Positions 21,818 to 30,981 of a stretch of DNA of 64,000 bases are shown here, piece after piece. The notes beneath the pieces were generated by a model, which saw nothing but the letters and a program-made list of their open reading frames with translations, was not told the origin of the DNA and made no database searches. The position numbers were made by a program, and so were the translations under genes. How positions within the stretch are numbered: position 1 is the stretch's first letter; each line of letters begins with the position of its first letter. The stretch is from Labilithrix sp. (GTDB taxonomy: Bacteria > Myxococcota_A > Polyangia > Polyangiales > Polyangiaceae). The DNA lies in NCBI GenBank assembly GCA_019637105.1, contig JAHBWF010000020.1, positions 1 to 64,000 on the forward strand, in the 5' to 3' direction.

Positions 21818-22549
21818 TCAGTCGACGATCAGCTTGTAGCCGATCCCGCGGACCGTCTTGATCGACGAACCCATCCGACCGAGCTTCTTGCGCAGGCGCT
21901 TCACGGTCGTATCGACGACCCGCCCGCTGTCCGTCAGCTCGCCCCACACCTCGGAGACGAGCGCGTCGCGCGTCTGGACGCGGTCGGCCCGCTCGGCCAG
22001 GCGAAGCAGCAGATCGAACTCGCGCCGCGTGAGCTCGACGCTCGAACCTTCCACCGCGACGCGTCGGGCGGCGCGATCGATCCGGAGCGCGCCGAGCGTG
22101 AGCAGCTCGACGGTCGGGGCCTTCGCCGCGCTCCGGCGGCGCGACAGGGCGCGGACGCGCAGCACCACCTCGCGCATGCTGTGCGGCTTGACCACGTAGT
22201 CGTCGACGCCGGCCTCGAACGCCGCGAGCCGGTCGGGCTCTTCCCGCGCCGCCGAGAGGACGAAGAGCGACGGACGTCTCGACGAGCCCGACGCGCGCAG
22301 CGCCCGACACAGCTCGAGCCCGTTCATGTCCGGCAGCTGGAGATCGAACAGCACGATGTCGGGCGCGGAGGCGCGGGCGAGCGCGATCCCCGCCTGACCC
22401 GAGGAGGCGGACTCGACCTCGTGTCCGGCTCCCGTCAGGGCCGCCACCAGGTCGGCGCGCAACACGCTGTCACCCTCCACCACCAACACACGGGCCACGC
22501 TCCGATACGCGGCTCTTCCGTTTACGTCGGGATGTTCCGAAGGAAACAT
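21818..22549 (-). CDS. OmpR/PhoB-family response regulator (orphan)
   Basis: 243 residues. Receiver domain: acidic pocket E25/D27 (VVEGDS in place of the usual EDD), phosphoacceptor D69 (VLFDLQLPD), S99 and K121 (VVKPHSM). The C-terminal winged-helix domain has the signature LTRREFDLLLRLAERADRV..VVDTTVKRLRKKLG and ends GIGYKLIVD. No histidine kinase gene is adjacent. The start is ATG 22549, with GAGGG about ten bases upstream; GTG 22498 (VARVLVVEGD) is a plausible shorter start and GTG 22600 a longer one. The gene is divergent from the TonB locus, which makes that locus a natural target. Confidence 0.85.
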   Translation of the reverse strand: MFPSEHPDVNGRAAYRSVARVLVVEGDSVLRADLVAALTGAGHEVESASSGQAGIALARASAPDIVLFDLQLPDMNGLELCRALRASGSSRRPSLFVLSAAREEPDRLAAFEAGVDDYVVKPHSMREVVLRVRALSRRRSAAKAPTVELLTLGALRIDRAARRVAVEGSSVELTRREFDLLLRLAERADRVQTRDALVSEVWGELTDSGRVVDTTVKRLRKKLGRMGSSIKTVRGIGYKLIVD

Positions 22550-22570
22550 TCTCGTGAACCCTCGCGTGAA

Positions 22571-22620
22571 TCGTCGACGCGCGCGCGTCGCGACCGGCAC
22601 TGTGAGCTCGTCGACGCGCG
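22571..22620. promoter_or_regulatory. Direct repeat and palindrome between regulator and tonB
   Basis: TCGTCGACGCGCG occurs at 22571-22583 and again at 22608-22620 in the same orientation. The first copy runs into a perfect 16-bp palindrome CGACGCGCGCGCGTCG (22575-22590). OmpR-family regulators bind direct repeats, so these may be the regulator's own sites, though their GC-rich simple sequence makes chance likely too. Confidence 0.35.
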
Positions 22621-22691
22621 ACGGTAGGGCATGTGCTCATACGTCGCGGTGTCGTCACGCGTTCGCCACGCTCGTTTCGTAAGTACGCGGC

Positions 22692-23468
22692 GTGTCGCTC
22701 GATGCTTGGGGTCGAAAGGACGACGAGGACGACGGCCGCGCGAAGCGCCTCGCGGGCTCGTACGCCGCCGCGTTCGTGCTGGTCGCCGGCGTCCTCGTCC
22801 TCGGCGTCGCGTTCGGCGATCGCATCAAGAGCCAGGTCCTCGAAGAGGTGACCGAGGTGAAGTTCGTGGCGCCCGAGCCGAAGCCCGAGCCTCCTCCTCC
22901 GCCACCGCCGCCACCTCCACCGCCGCCGAAGGTGAAGGTGAAGGCCGCGACCCAGGGACCTCCGCCGCCGCTCGGGCCGAAGGTCGACGCGCCCCCGACG
23001 GAGATCCCGAAGGAGAAGCCCGCCGAGAGCGATCCGTCCAAGGCGGTCGCCGAGGTGGCGTTCGGTGAGGGCGATCCCAACGGCTGCGTCGGCTGCACGG
23101 GCAAGCCCGGTGGAGGCGGCGCCGTGGCGCCCGCGCCGAGCGCGCCGCCCGCGCCGCCCGCCGCGCCGCCGCGCCCGTATCAGATCGCCGAGGTCACGAC
23201 GCCCCCCGTCGCGCTGACGAAGAGCATGCCGGCCTACCCGGAGGAGGCCCGCAAACAAGGCGTCGACATGGTCGTCATCGTGAAGTTCGTCGTCACCGAG
23301 ACGGGAGACGTCGAGCAGATCAAGATCGTCGACGGTCACCCGACCCTCGACGAAGCCGTCATCGCCGCCCTGAAGTCCTGGAAGTTCACCCCGGGGACGC
23401 TCGACGGAAAGCCCGTGCGCGTCGTGCGCAAGATGAAGTTCCCGTTCCACCTTCGGACCGCCATCTAG
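22692..23468 (+). CDS. TonB-family energy transducer
   Basis: 258 residues. A single N-terminal membrane anchor (about residues 26-44) is followed by a 13-proline run and a Pro/Lys-rich periplasm-spanning region, then a C-terminal TonB domain (about 180-258) with MPAYPEEARKQGVDMVVIVKFVVTETGDV and LKSWKFTPGTLDGKPV. It transfers proton-motive energy from ExbB-ExbD to an outer-membrane receptor. The linker contains an unusual GCVGCTGKPGGGG with a CxxC pair. The GTG start at 22692 is 12 bases after TAAGTA. exbB begins 61 bp downstream. Confidence 0.88.
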   Translation: MSLDAWGRKDDEDDGRAKRLAGSYAAAFVLVAGVLVLGVAFGDRIKSQVLEEVTEVKFVAPEPKPEPPPPPPPPPPPPPKVKVKAATQGPPPPLGPKVDAPPTEIPKEKPAESDPSKAVAEVAFGEGDPNGCVGCTGKPGGGGAVAPAPSAPPAPPAAPPRPYQIAEVTTPPVALTKSMPAYPEEARKQGVDMVVIVKFVVTETGDVEQIKIVDGHPTLDEAVIAALKSWKFTPGTLDGKPVRVVRKMKFPFHLRTAI

Positions 23469-23529
23469 TGTCCCGAGTCCATAAGGGCTCGGGCACGGAC
23501 ACCGACTCAGGACCATAGGAGCCGCAGCC

Positions 23530-24219
23530 ATGTCGTTCAGTCCGCTTCACATCTGGGCCAGCATGGGCCTCCCCAGCAAGGTCATCGCGAGCTTCTTGCT
23601 CCTGATGGCCGTCATGAGCCTCGCGGTCGTCGTCGAGCGTCACGTCACGCTCATGCGCGCCGCCGCCGCGACGCGCCGCTTCCTCGGCGCCGTCATCCCC
23701 CACCTCTCGGGCGGCAACTACGAGGGCGCGCTGAAGGTCGCCGACGAGCTGCGCCTCGCGCCGTTCGCCCGCGTCGCGCGGCCGGTGCTGGCCAAGATCA
23801 CCGGCGAGCGGGACGGCAAGCTCACGGTCGTGGAGCTCGCGCAGCGCGAGGCCGAGCGCCAGAAGGAGGCGGTCGGCCTCGAGCTCCGCCGCGGCATGGG
23901 CGTCCTCGCCTCGGTCGGATCGGTCGCTCCGTTCGTCGGCCTCCTCGGGACGGTCGTCGGCATCATCAGCGCCTTCCAGGGCATCGCGACCACCGGCTCG
24001 GGCGGGCTCGGTGCGGTGTCCGCCGGCATCGCCGAGGCGCTGGTCGAGACCGCGCTCGGCCTGTGCGTCGCGATCCCGGCGGTCCTCTTCTTCAACCAGC
24101 TGAACAACAAGATCAACGGCGTCGAAGCGGAGCTCGGGCGTCGCACCGGCGAGCTCCTCGACGAGCTGGAGAACAAACATGGGCATCGCGATTCCGGCAA
24201 GCTCGAAGTCGCGGCGTGA
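23530..24219 (+). CDS. exbB: ExbB/TolQ-type proton channel protein
   Basis: 229 residues of the MotA/TolQ/ExbB family. Three membrane segments: near 17-35, about 125-150 (LASVGSVAPFVGLLGTVVGIISAF) and about 165-190 (AGIAEALVETALGLCVAIPAVLFF), which contain the conserved GLLGTVxG and E-A-L-x-T-A motifs. It forms the stator with ExbD that powers TonB. AGGAG lies eight bases before the ATG. The C-terminus overlaps the start of exbD by 41 bases in another frame, ensuring balanced synthesis. Confidence 0.92.
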   Translation: MSFSPLHIWASMGLPSKVIASFLLLMAVMSLAVVVERHVTLMRAAAATRRFLGAVIPHLSGGNYEGALKVADELRLAPFARVARPVLAKITGERDGKLTVVELAQREAERQKEAVGLELRRGMGVLASVGSVAPFVGLLGTVVGIISAFQGIATTGSGGLGAVSAGIAEALVETALGLCVAIPAVLFFNQLNNKINGVEAELGRRTGELLDELENKHGHRDSGKLEVAA

Positions 24220-24637
24220 GCAGAGCACGCCCGACATCAACGTCACGCCGCTGGTCGACGTCGTCCTCGTCCTCCTGATCATCTTCATGGTGATCGCCCC
24301 CGCGCTCGAGCACGGGGAGCGCGTGGAGCTCCCCGGCGTCCTCGTGCCCGACAAGACCCAGAAGTCGAAGCTCGATCCGGTCACCGTGACGGTCGCGCAG
24401 AGCGGGACGATCTACGTCGAGAAGGAGCCCGTCGAGGCGTCCGCCCTCCCGGCGCGGCTCGCCGCGATCCACGACGTCGAGCCCGACCGCCGCGTCGTGC
24501 TCAAGGGGGACGGCGCGGTCGACTACCAGAAGGTCCGCGACCTCTTCACCGTGGTGCAGGGCGCCGGCTTCTCGGGCGTCTCGCTGATGGTGAGCAAGAA
24601 GAAGGTCGCCGGGGCCGAAGAGCCGGACGAACAGTAG
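24179..24637 (+). CDS. exbD: ExbD/TolR-type protein, first copy
   Basis: 152 residues. After a short cytoplasmic segment, the single membrane helix TPLVDVVLVLLIIFMVIAP carries the proton-binding Asp of the family (D in PLVDVV). The periplasmic domain follows (VTVTVAQSGTIYVEKEPVEAS...YQKVRDLFTVVQGAGF). It starts 41 bases inside the end of exbB. Together with the next gene it makes a two-ExbD arrangement, common in Myxococcota and Bacteroidota. Confidence 0.92.
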   Translation: MGIAIPASSKSRREQSTPDINVTPLVDVVLVLLIIFMVIAPALEHGERVELPGVLVPDKTQKSKLDPVTVTVAQSGTIYVEKEPVEASALPARLAAIHDVEPDRRVVLKGDGAVDYQKVRDLFTVVQGAGFSGVSLMVSKKKVAGAEEPDEQ

Positions 24638-24649
24638 AGCGAGGACCCC

Positions 24650-25075
24650 ATGGGAATGGCCGTTGGCGCGGGTGGAAAGAAGGGGCAGGTGACGCCCCAC
24701 ATGAACGTGACGCCGCTCGTCGACGTCGTGCTCGTGCTGCTCATCATCTTCATGGTCGTCACGCCACTGCTCTCGAAGCAGTTCTGGCTCGAGCTCCCGA
24801 AGCAAGAGGAGACGAAGACCGCGACGCCGGAGGAGAACAAGTCCGTCGTGCTCACGGTGGACAAGGAGGGGGCGCTCCGGATCAACGGCTCGCCGATCCC
24901 GAAGGCCGAGCTCAAGGACCGGGTCACGCGCTACATGGCCGCTCGACCCGACAAGGTCGTCTACTTCGACGCCGCGGACGACGCTCCCTACGCGACGACG
25001 GTCGAGGCGATGGACATCGCGCGCCAGGGCGGCGCGAAGACCGTCGCGATCCTCACGAAGAAGGTCGTGCAGTAG
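24650..25075 (+). CDS. exbD: ExbD/TolR-type protein, second copy
   Basis: 141 residues, with the same membrane helix TPLVDVVLVLLIIFMVVTP and conserved Asp. The periplasmic part differs clearly from the first copy (WLELPKQEETKTATPEENKSVVLTVDKEG). It begins 12 bp after the first exbD with GAGGA as ribosome site. The two may form a heterodimer in one ExbB pentamer, or serve different TonB proteins. Confidence 0.92.
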   Translation: MGMAVGAGGKKGQVTPHMNVTPLVDVVLVLLIIFMVVTPLLSKQFWLELPKQEETKTATPEENKSVVLTVDKEGALRINGSPIPKAELKDRVTRYMAARPDKVVYFDAADDAPYATTVEAMDIARQGGAKTVAILTKKVVQ

Positions 25076-25154
25076 GCCGCGCCGCGTCCGCTCTCCTTCA
25101 GCTTCAGCGCCCCGCGTTCGACGCCCTCGTTCGCTTCGCTCCTTGGGAATCGCC

Positions 25155-28100
25155 ATGCGTGCTCGGTCGACGTGTACCCGCAGTCTCCTCCTGCTCCTCG
25201 CGGCCGTCGGCTGGTCGCTCCCGTCGTCGGCGCAGCCGCTGCCGGGCGCGGACGACGGCACGCGGACGAAGCCTTCCCCGAAGCGGCCCGCCGAGACCGA
25301 GGAGGTCGCGCCGCCGCCGCCGCCGGGGCAGCCCCCGTCGCCGGGAGCGCCCGCGCGCCCGTCCACCGAGCCCGACGTCGAGCCGGAGGTCGAGGACGGC
25401 GACGACGAGCCGGATCCTTCGCGCCCGCCGCCCGCGGGCAAGGGCGCCGTCTGGGGAGTCGTGAAGAGCCGGGGCTCCGAGGAGACGCTCCTCGACGCGA
25501 TCGTGAGCGTGATCGGTCGCAAGGAGAAGGCGAGCACGGACCTCGAGGGCCGCTATCGCCTCGAGCTCCCTCCCGGCACCTACCAGCTCCGCATCGTCTA
25601 CGAGCTCCACAGGCCGGCGCGCATGCGCAACGTCGTCGTCCAGGCCGGGCGCCTCAACCGGGTCGACGTCCTCCTCGCGCCGGACGAGACGGCGGTGGAG
25701 GAGGTGACGGCGATCGAGGCCGAGGCCGAGCGCGCGAGCGCGGCGACGCAGCTCATGCTGCGCAAGAACGCGGCGCAGGCCTCCGACTCGATCGGCGCGC
25801 AGGACATCGCGAAGACGCCGGACCGCAACGCCGCCGAGGCGGTGAAGCGCGTGGTCGGGACCACGGTGGTCGACGGCAAGTACATCTTCGTCCGCGGCCT
25901 CGGCGACCGGTACACGAACTCGCTCTTGAACGGCGCGCCGCTTCCGAGCCCGGAGCCCGATCGGCAGGCGGTGCCGCTCGACATGTTCCCGACGCTCGTC
26001 CTGAGCGACCTCACGATCTCGAAGACGTTCGTCCCCGACATGCCCGGCGACTTCGCCGGCGGCTCGCTCAACATCCACACGCGCGACCTCCCCAGCCAGT
26101 TCCTCTTCCAGGTCACCGGCGGCCTCGGCGCCAACACGCTCTCGACGTTCGGCAACCGCCTCGGGTACGCCGGCGGCGCGACCGACTGGCTCGGCTTCGA
26201 CGACGGCGGTCGCCGGCTGCCGTCCGAGGTGCCCGGCTCGCGCGTCGTGTCGATCGATCCGCGGACGGGCGAGCGCTACGATCTCACCGCGGCGGGGCGG
26301 GCGATCAACCGCCCGATGGGGCTCGACCGGGAGTGGAGCCTCCCGCACGGCACGGTGAGCGCCGTCGTCGGCGACTCGTTCAAGCTGGGCGGCCAGCGCG
26401 TGCTCGGCTACGTCCTCGGCGCCACCTACTCTCGCCGGTTCCAGAAGCGGACCGACGAGATCCTCCGGCGCTTCGATCCGAACCCGGAGCGGCCGGGCGA
26501 GCTCGTCATGCGGAACGACTACCGCGGAGAGACCGGCACCGACACGGTGACCTGGAGCGGCCTCGGCACGGTCAGCTACGCGTTCGACAACGATCACAAG
26601 ATCGCGCTGACCGGCCTCTACAGCCGCAACGCCGAGAAGGAGGCCCGTCGCGTCGAGGGACGGAACGACGAGAGCCTGATCCGCGACGAGCGCCTGCGCT
26701 TCCTCAACCGCGCGCTGATGTACGGCCAGCTCCGTGGAGAGCACCGCTTCCGCAGCCTCGACTCGGCGGCGCTCACCTGGTCGCTCCTGCAGTCGCGCGC
26801 GACCCTCAACGATCCGGCCTTGCGGCAGACCGCCTACGATTTCGATCAGTCCGCGGGGCGGTACGCCTTCGTCGGCAACGCCCCCACCGCGAGCCAGAAC
26901 TTCTTCGCGGCCCAGGGCGAGACCACGCGCGGGCTCGTGTTCGACTGGCTCCAGCCGCTCGCGAAATACGACGGCGCCCCGAAGCTCAAGGCCGGCGCGA
27001 TGCTCACGCTCCGCGGGCGCACCTTCCAGGCGCGGCGCTTCCGCTTCTTGCGCAACAACGCCGCCGACCGGAGCCTCTTCTACCAGTCGCCGAGCGAGCT
27101 GTTCGTCGACGAGAACGTCGGCTCGATCGCCGGCGGCGCGCCGCTCGAGCTCGAGGAGTGGACGCGTCCGACCGACTCGTACGCGGCGCGCTACGACGTC
27201 TACGCGGGGTACGTCATGACGGACCTCCCCGTCACGTCGCGGCTCCGGTTCGTGGTCGGTCCCCGCCTCGAGTCTTCGGTCCAGACGATCGACTCGTACG
27301 ATCCGTTCTCCGGCAGCACGGAGCGCGTGCAGTCGAAGCTCTCGCGCACCGACATCCTGCCGTCGGCGAACGCGATCGTGAAGGTGACCAAGGAGTCGAA
27401 CGTCCGCCTCTCCGCGACGCGCACCGTCGCGCGGCCGCAGCTCCGCGAGCTCGCGCCCTTCATCTTCACCGAGTACCTCGGCGCCCGCGAGTCGCTCGGC
27501 AACCCGGACCTGGACCGCACCTCGATCACGAACCTCGACGCGCGCTTCGAGCTCTTCCCGCGCGTGAGCGAGGTGCTCGCGGTGAGCGCGTTCCACAAGC
27601 GCTTCGCCAAGCCGATCGAGACGTTCATCATCCCGACGGACAAGGGCGTCGTCTCCTACCAGAACGCGAAGGGCGCGACGAACACCGGCGTCGAGCTCGA
27701 GGGTCGAAAGGGGCTCGACTTCATCCGGCCTTGGCTCCGCGAGCTGTCGCTCCTGGCGAACGTCACGTTCGTGCGCTCTCGCGTGGAGATCGATCCTGCG
27801 TCGCAAGGGATCCAGACGTCGCAGGAGCGGCCGCTCGCGGGGCAGTCGCCGTTCGTGGTGAACACCGCGCTCGACTGGACGCACGACGCGACCAAGACGC
27901 GCGCGCGCGTCCTCTACAACGTGCAGGGGAGGCGGATCTCGGAGGTCGGCACGCGCGGCGTCCCCGACGTCTACGAGCAGCCGCGCCACATCGTCGACGT
28001 CTCCGTCGCGCAGGGCATCGGCGAGCACGTCGACCTGAAGCTCACGATCGAGAACCTCTTCGACTCGCCGGTGCGCTTCACCCAGGGCGAGTCGGGCGAC

Positions 28101-28166
28101 GCGCCGCTCGTCCGCGCGTACACGCTCGGCCAGACGTTCTGGCTGCTCGCGACCTACAGTCACTGA
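25155..28166 (+). CDS. TonB-dependent outer-membrane receptor
   Basis: 1003 residues from the ATG at 25155. A Sec signal peptide (to about residue 27, SSAQ) is followed by a Pro-rich linker (30-95). Residues about 95-185 form a carboxypeptidase-regulatory-like domain (GAVWGVVKSRGSEETLLDAIVSVIG.. through ..VQAGRLNRVDVLL). The plug domain follows (SIGAQDIAKTPDRNAAEAVKRVVG, RGLGDRYTNSLLNGAPLPSPEPDR, IHTRDL), then a beta barrel up to the last strand FWLLATYSH. The substrate cannot be told from sequence; such N-terminal domains are common in receptors of Bacteroidota and Myxococcota. It lies in one operon-like run with tonB, exbB and exbD genes and the surface lipoprotein downstream, which may be the capture partner. 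Confidence 0.9.
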   Translation: MRARSTCTRSLLLLLAAVGWSLPSSAQPLPGADDGTRTKPSPKRPAETEEVAPPPPPGQPPSPGAPARPSTEPDVEPEVEDGDDEPDPSRPPPAGKGAVWGVVKSRGSEETLLDAIVSVIGRKEKASTDLEGRYRLELPPGTYQLRIVYELHRPARMRNVVVQAGRLNRVDVLLAPDETAVEEVTAIEAEAERASAATQLMLRKNAAQASDSIGAQDIAKTPDRNAAEAVKRVVGTTVVDGKYIFVRGLGDRYTNSLLNGAPLPSPEPDRQAVPLDMFPTLVLSDLTISKTFVPDMPGDFAGGSLNIHTRDLPSQFLFQVTGGLGANTLSTFGNRLGYAGGATDWLGFDDGGRRLPSEVPGSRVVSIDPRTGERYDLTAAGRAINRPMGLDREWSLPHGTVSAVVGDSFKLGGQRVLGYVLGATYSRRFQKRTDEILRRFDPNPERPGELVMRNDYRGETGTDTVTWSGLGTVSYAFDNDHKIALTGLYSRNAEKEARRVEGRNDESLIRDERLRFLNRALMYGQLRGEHRFRSLDSAALTWSLLQSRATLNDPALRQTAYDFDQSAGRYAFVGNAPTASQNFFAAQGETTRGLVFDWLQPLAKYDGAPKLKAGAMLTLRGRTFQARRFRFLRNNAADRSLFYQSPSELFVDENVGSIAGGAPLELEEWTRPTDSYAARYDVYAGYVMTDLPVTSRLRFVVGPRLESSVQTIDSYDPFSGSTERVQSKLSRTDILPSANAIVKVTKESNVRLSATRTVARPQLRELAPFIFTEYLGARESLGNPDLDRTSITNLDARFELFPRVSEVLAVSAFHKRFAKPIETFIIPTDKGVVSYQNAKGATNTGVELEGRKGLDFIRPWLRELSLLANVTFVRSRVEIDPASQGIQTSQERPLAGQSPFVVNTALDWTHDATKTRARVLYNVQGRRISEVGTRGVPDVYEQPRHIVDVSVAQGIGEHVDLKLTIENLFDSPVRFTQGESGDAPLVRAYTLGQTFWLLATYSH

Positions 28167-28318
28167 CCTCGCGCCGCCCGCGCCGCCGAGTTGCCTGTTT
28201 GTCACCGGTGCATCGCGAAGACTTTGGTGTTCGGTCGCGGGCCCGACACAGACCGCGGGCATAAGTCGAGCGCCGTCGCCGAGAGAGAGAAACCGCGGCT
28301 ACGTCAAAGGAGCTTGAG

Positions 28319-29794
28319 ATGCGAACTCACGGTCTGGTTGTTCTCACCGCCATCGTCGGTCTGGCCACGCTCGGCGTCATCGCGTGCAGCGACGACGGCG
28401 AGCTCGGCGGTGCGCCGCCTCCGAGCGGCACGAGCAGCGGCACGAGCGGCACGAGCGGCACCAGCGGGGGCGACGACTCGGACGGCGGCTCGAGCAGCGG
28501 CGATCCGGGGAACCGCCCGCAAGAGACGATCGAGGGCGAGATCGCGGCGAGCCGGACGCTGACGGCGGACAAGACCTGGCTCCTCAAGGGCCTCGTCAGC
28601 GTCAAGCCGGGCGCGACGCTCACGATCGAGAAGGGCACCGTCATCAAGGGCGACAACGCGTCGAAGGCGATCCTCCTCATCGAGGCCGGCGCGATGATCG
28701 ACGCGGTCGGGACGCCCGACGAGCCGATCGTCTTCACCAGCCAGGCCGCCGAAGGGCAGAAGGCGCCCGGCGACTGGGGCGGCGTCATCATCCTCGGCAA
28801 CGCGCCGATCAACGTGAAGGACGCGAGCGGCAACCCGATCCAGCAGAGCATCGAGGGCATCCTCGCGGCCGGGGTCGGCACGAACTCGAAGTACGGCGGC
28901 GACAAGCCGGACGAGAGCAGCGGCCGGATCCAGTACGTCCGCATCGAGTACTCGGGCGTCGTCATCGGCGACAACAACGAGGTCAACGGGCTGACCTTCG
29001 GCGGCGTCGGTCGCGGCACCGTGGTCGACCACATCCAGATCCGCCAGACCCTCGACGACTGCTTCGAGTTCTTCGGCGGCACCGTCGACGCGAAATACCT
29101 CGCCTGCCAGCACAACGAGGACGACGGCTTCGACTTCGACCTCGGCTACACCGGGCGCCTCCAGTTCCTCGTCCTGCAGCAGGACCCGACGCACGAGGGC
29201 GACGACAACGGCTTCGAGAGCGACAACGACGCCCAGGGCACGGGCGCGCTCCCGCTGACGGCGCCCACGGTCTACAACGCGACGCTCTGCGGGAAGAACG
29301 TGAGCCTCGCGAAGGAGCAGTACGGGCTCTTGCTCCGCAAGAACACGCGCGGCACCTACCGGAACCTCGTGGTCACCGGCTTCCAGGCCGCGCTCGACAT
29401 CCGCGACGGCATCGGCGCGCCGGGCGAGCTGTCGATCGCCAACTCGGTCTTCTTCAACAGCAAGGGCGCCGGCGCCTACGTCGTGACCGACCACATCGCG
29501 TTCGTCGAGCAGGGCAACGTCGCCGGCCAGCCGGATCGCGACGACGACAACGCGCTCGACGAGGTCGCCTGGTACAAGGGGCAGGCGGGCAACACGTGGA
29601 CGGATCCGGGCGTCACCGGCTGCTTCGACGCGAGCGCGCCGGTCTTCGGCCCGACGACGTCGCTCACCGAGGGCGCCGCCACCCCGCCGAACGATGGCTT
29701 CTTCGACGTCACGGCGACCTACAAGGGCGCGTTCAAGGACGCGAACGACAAGTGGGCGACCACCGGCAAGTGGGTCGTCTGGGCCGACAAGTGA
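28319..29794 (+). CDS. Surface lipoprotein, parallel beta-helix-like, paired with receptor
   Basis: 491 residues. The lipoprotein signal ends GVIAC, then a Gly/Ser/Thr linker with SGTSGT repeats and an acidic segment. The body has short parallel beta-helix-like strands (LVSVKPGATLTIEKGTVIKGDNASKAILLIEAGAMIDAVGTPDEPIVFTS is the characteristic entry in this family; later VRIEYSGVVIGDNNEVNGLTFGGVGRGTVVDHIQIRQTLDDCFEFFGGTVD). Related proteins lie next to TonB-dependent receptors in several phyla. It has strong ribosome binding AAAGGAG 8 bases from the ATG. Likely role: outer-surface ligand capture for the upstream receptor; this rests on gene position. Confidence 0.8.
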   Translation: MRTHGLVVLTAIVGLATLGVIACSDDGELGGAPPPSGTSSGTSGTSGTSGGDDSDGGSSSGDPGNRPQETIEGEIAASRTLTADKTWLLKGLVSVKPGATLTIEKGTVIKGDNASKAILLIEAGAMIDAVGTPDEPIVFTSQAAEGQKAPGDWGGVIILGNAPINVKDASGNPIQQSIEGILAAGVGTNSKYGGDKPDESSGRIQYVRIEYSGVVIGDNNEVNGLTFGGVGRGTVVDHIQIRQTLDDCFEFFGGTVDAKYLACQHNEDDGFDFDLGYTGRLQFLVLQQDPTHEGDDNGFESDNDAQGTGALPLTAPTVYNATLCGKNVSLAKEQYGLLLRKNTRGTYRNLVVTGFQAALDIRDGIGAPGELSIANSVFFNSKGAGAYVVTDHIAFVEQGNVAGQPDRDDDNALDEVAWYKGQAGNTWTDPGVTGCFDASAPVFGPTTSLTEGAATPPNDGFFDVTATYKGAFKDANDKWATTGKWVVWADK

Positions 29795-29853
29795 TCGCGG
29801 CGGCGACGGCCCGGCGCCGCTGAGGGCGCGGGCGTCGCCGAGGATCGACGAGA

Positions 29854-29879
29854 GCGGCTCCGTCGTCGGACGGAGCCGC
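29854..29879. terminator. Bidirectional hairpin terminator
   Basis: Perfect 11-bp arms GCGGCTCCGTC and GACGGAGCCGC with a GTCG tetraloop, between the convergent beta-helix lipoprotein (+) and SIS-like gene (-). Confidence 0.7.
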
Positions 29880-29914
29880 GCCCGGCCTCTGCCGGGCGAG
29901 GGAGGCGGCGCGGC

Positions 29915-30937
29915 TCACCCGAGCGCGTCGCCTTCGCCGTCGATGCCGTAGAGCGGGCCGTCGCGGCCCTTGCCGGGCCAGTCGGCCAGATCGCGCGGGC
30001 GCGCGCGGAGCGCGTCGAGGACGATCGCGTCGAACGCCGCCGCCCACTCGAAGAAGCAGAGCGGCGAGGGGAGCGTCGCGCCGACGACGTGGACGCGGTG
30101 CCGCGCGGGATCGAGGACCTCGGTGAGGCGCCGGCGGAGCGCCTCGCCTCCGGGGGCGTCGCTCGCCTCGAGCACGAACAGGAGGCGCGGTCCGTCGAAG
30201 AAGGACTGGAGCGGACCGTGGACCAGGCCGCAGAGGTCCCAGATCGGCGGCTCCGCCACGCCGAGCGCCTCGAGGAGCTTCGTCCGCAGGCCGGGCGCGA
30301 GCTCGCCGGCGTCGCCGGCGCCGAGGATCGCCGACGGGCCGAAGACCCACGCGGGATCGACCGGGACGGCGGCGTCGCGCGCGCGCGCGATCGCCGCGCC
30401 GAGCTCGCCCGTCCGCGAGGTCCAGCTCGGCGGAGCGCCGCGGAGCGCCGCGACGGTCGCGGCGAGGTGGAGGACCGTCCGGCTCGCGAGCGCGGGGCCG
30501 AGGACGCGGAGGATGAGGCCCTCCTCTTCGGGTGGTCCGTGCTGGAGGATCGTCGCGCCCTCCGCCGCGAGCGCGCGGGCGCGCGTGTCCTCTCGCGGGT
30601 CGAGGCTCGTGACGAGCACCGTCGCGCGGTAGCGCGCGCGGTGGCGGAGCGGGATCCTCGCGTTCGGTGACAGGCGCTGGGAGACGACGACGAGGACGTC
30701 GGCGGTCGGCGCGTCCGCGCCGAGGAACGAGGTCACCGGCAGGAAGCGCGCCGAGAGGCCGAGCTCGACGAGCTGCCCTACGAGGAGGCGCGCCGGGCCT
30801 TCGCTCGCGCCGACGCCGCTGACGACCCAGCGCGTGAAGCGCGCGAGCTCCGGGGGCGAGGGCGGCAGCGGCGCCGCGTCGACGGCGCGCGCGACCGCGG
30901 CCATCCGGCCCGCGAGAAGCTCTATGCTGGCCTCCAC
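29915..30937 (-). CDS. SIS (sugar isomerase)-like domain protein
   Basis: About 340 residues from GTG 30937, which has GAGG five bases upstream. A TTG at 30982 in frame, with GGAAGG before it, would add 15 residues but would touch the divergent start of the next gene. The sequence looks like the double-SIS fold of glucosamine-6-phosphate-synthase-type isomerases: TRWVVSGVGASEGPARLLVGQLVELGLSARFLPVTSFL, DVLVVVSQRLSPNARIPL and ATVLVTSLDP in the first half; a second half with IWDLCGLVHGPLQSFFDGPRLLFVL. Such proteins bind phosphosugars. Catalytic residues cannot be assigned and a pure sugar-sensing role is possible. Not in an operon with neighbours. Confidence 0.65.
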   Translation of the reverse strand: MEASIELLAGRMAAVARAVDAAPLPPSPPELARFTRWVVSGVGASEGPARLLVGQLVELGLSARFLPVTSFLGADAPTADVLVVVSQRLSPNARIPLRHRARYRATVLVTSLDPREDTRARALAAEGATILQHGPPEEEGLILRVLGPALASRTVLHLAATVAALRGAPPSWTSRTGELGAAIARARDAAVPVDPAWVFGPSAILGAGDAGELAPGLRTKLLEALGVAEPPIWDLCGLVHGPLQSFFDGPRLLFVLEASDAPGGEALRRRLTEVLDPARHRVHVVGATLPSPLCFFEWAAAFDAIVLDALRARPRDLADWPGKGRDGPLYGIDGEGDALG

Positions 30938-30981
30938 GCCGCCTCGCGCGGCGTCCGGTGCTGTCTCGCGCTTCGTGCTCA

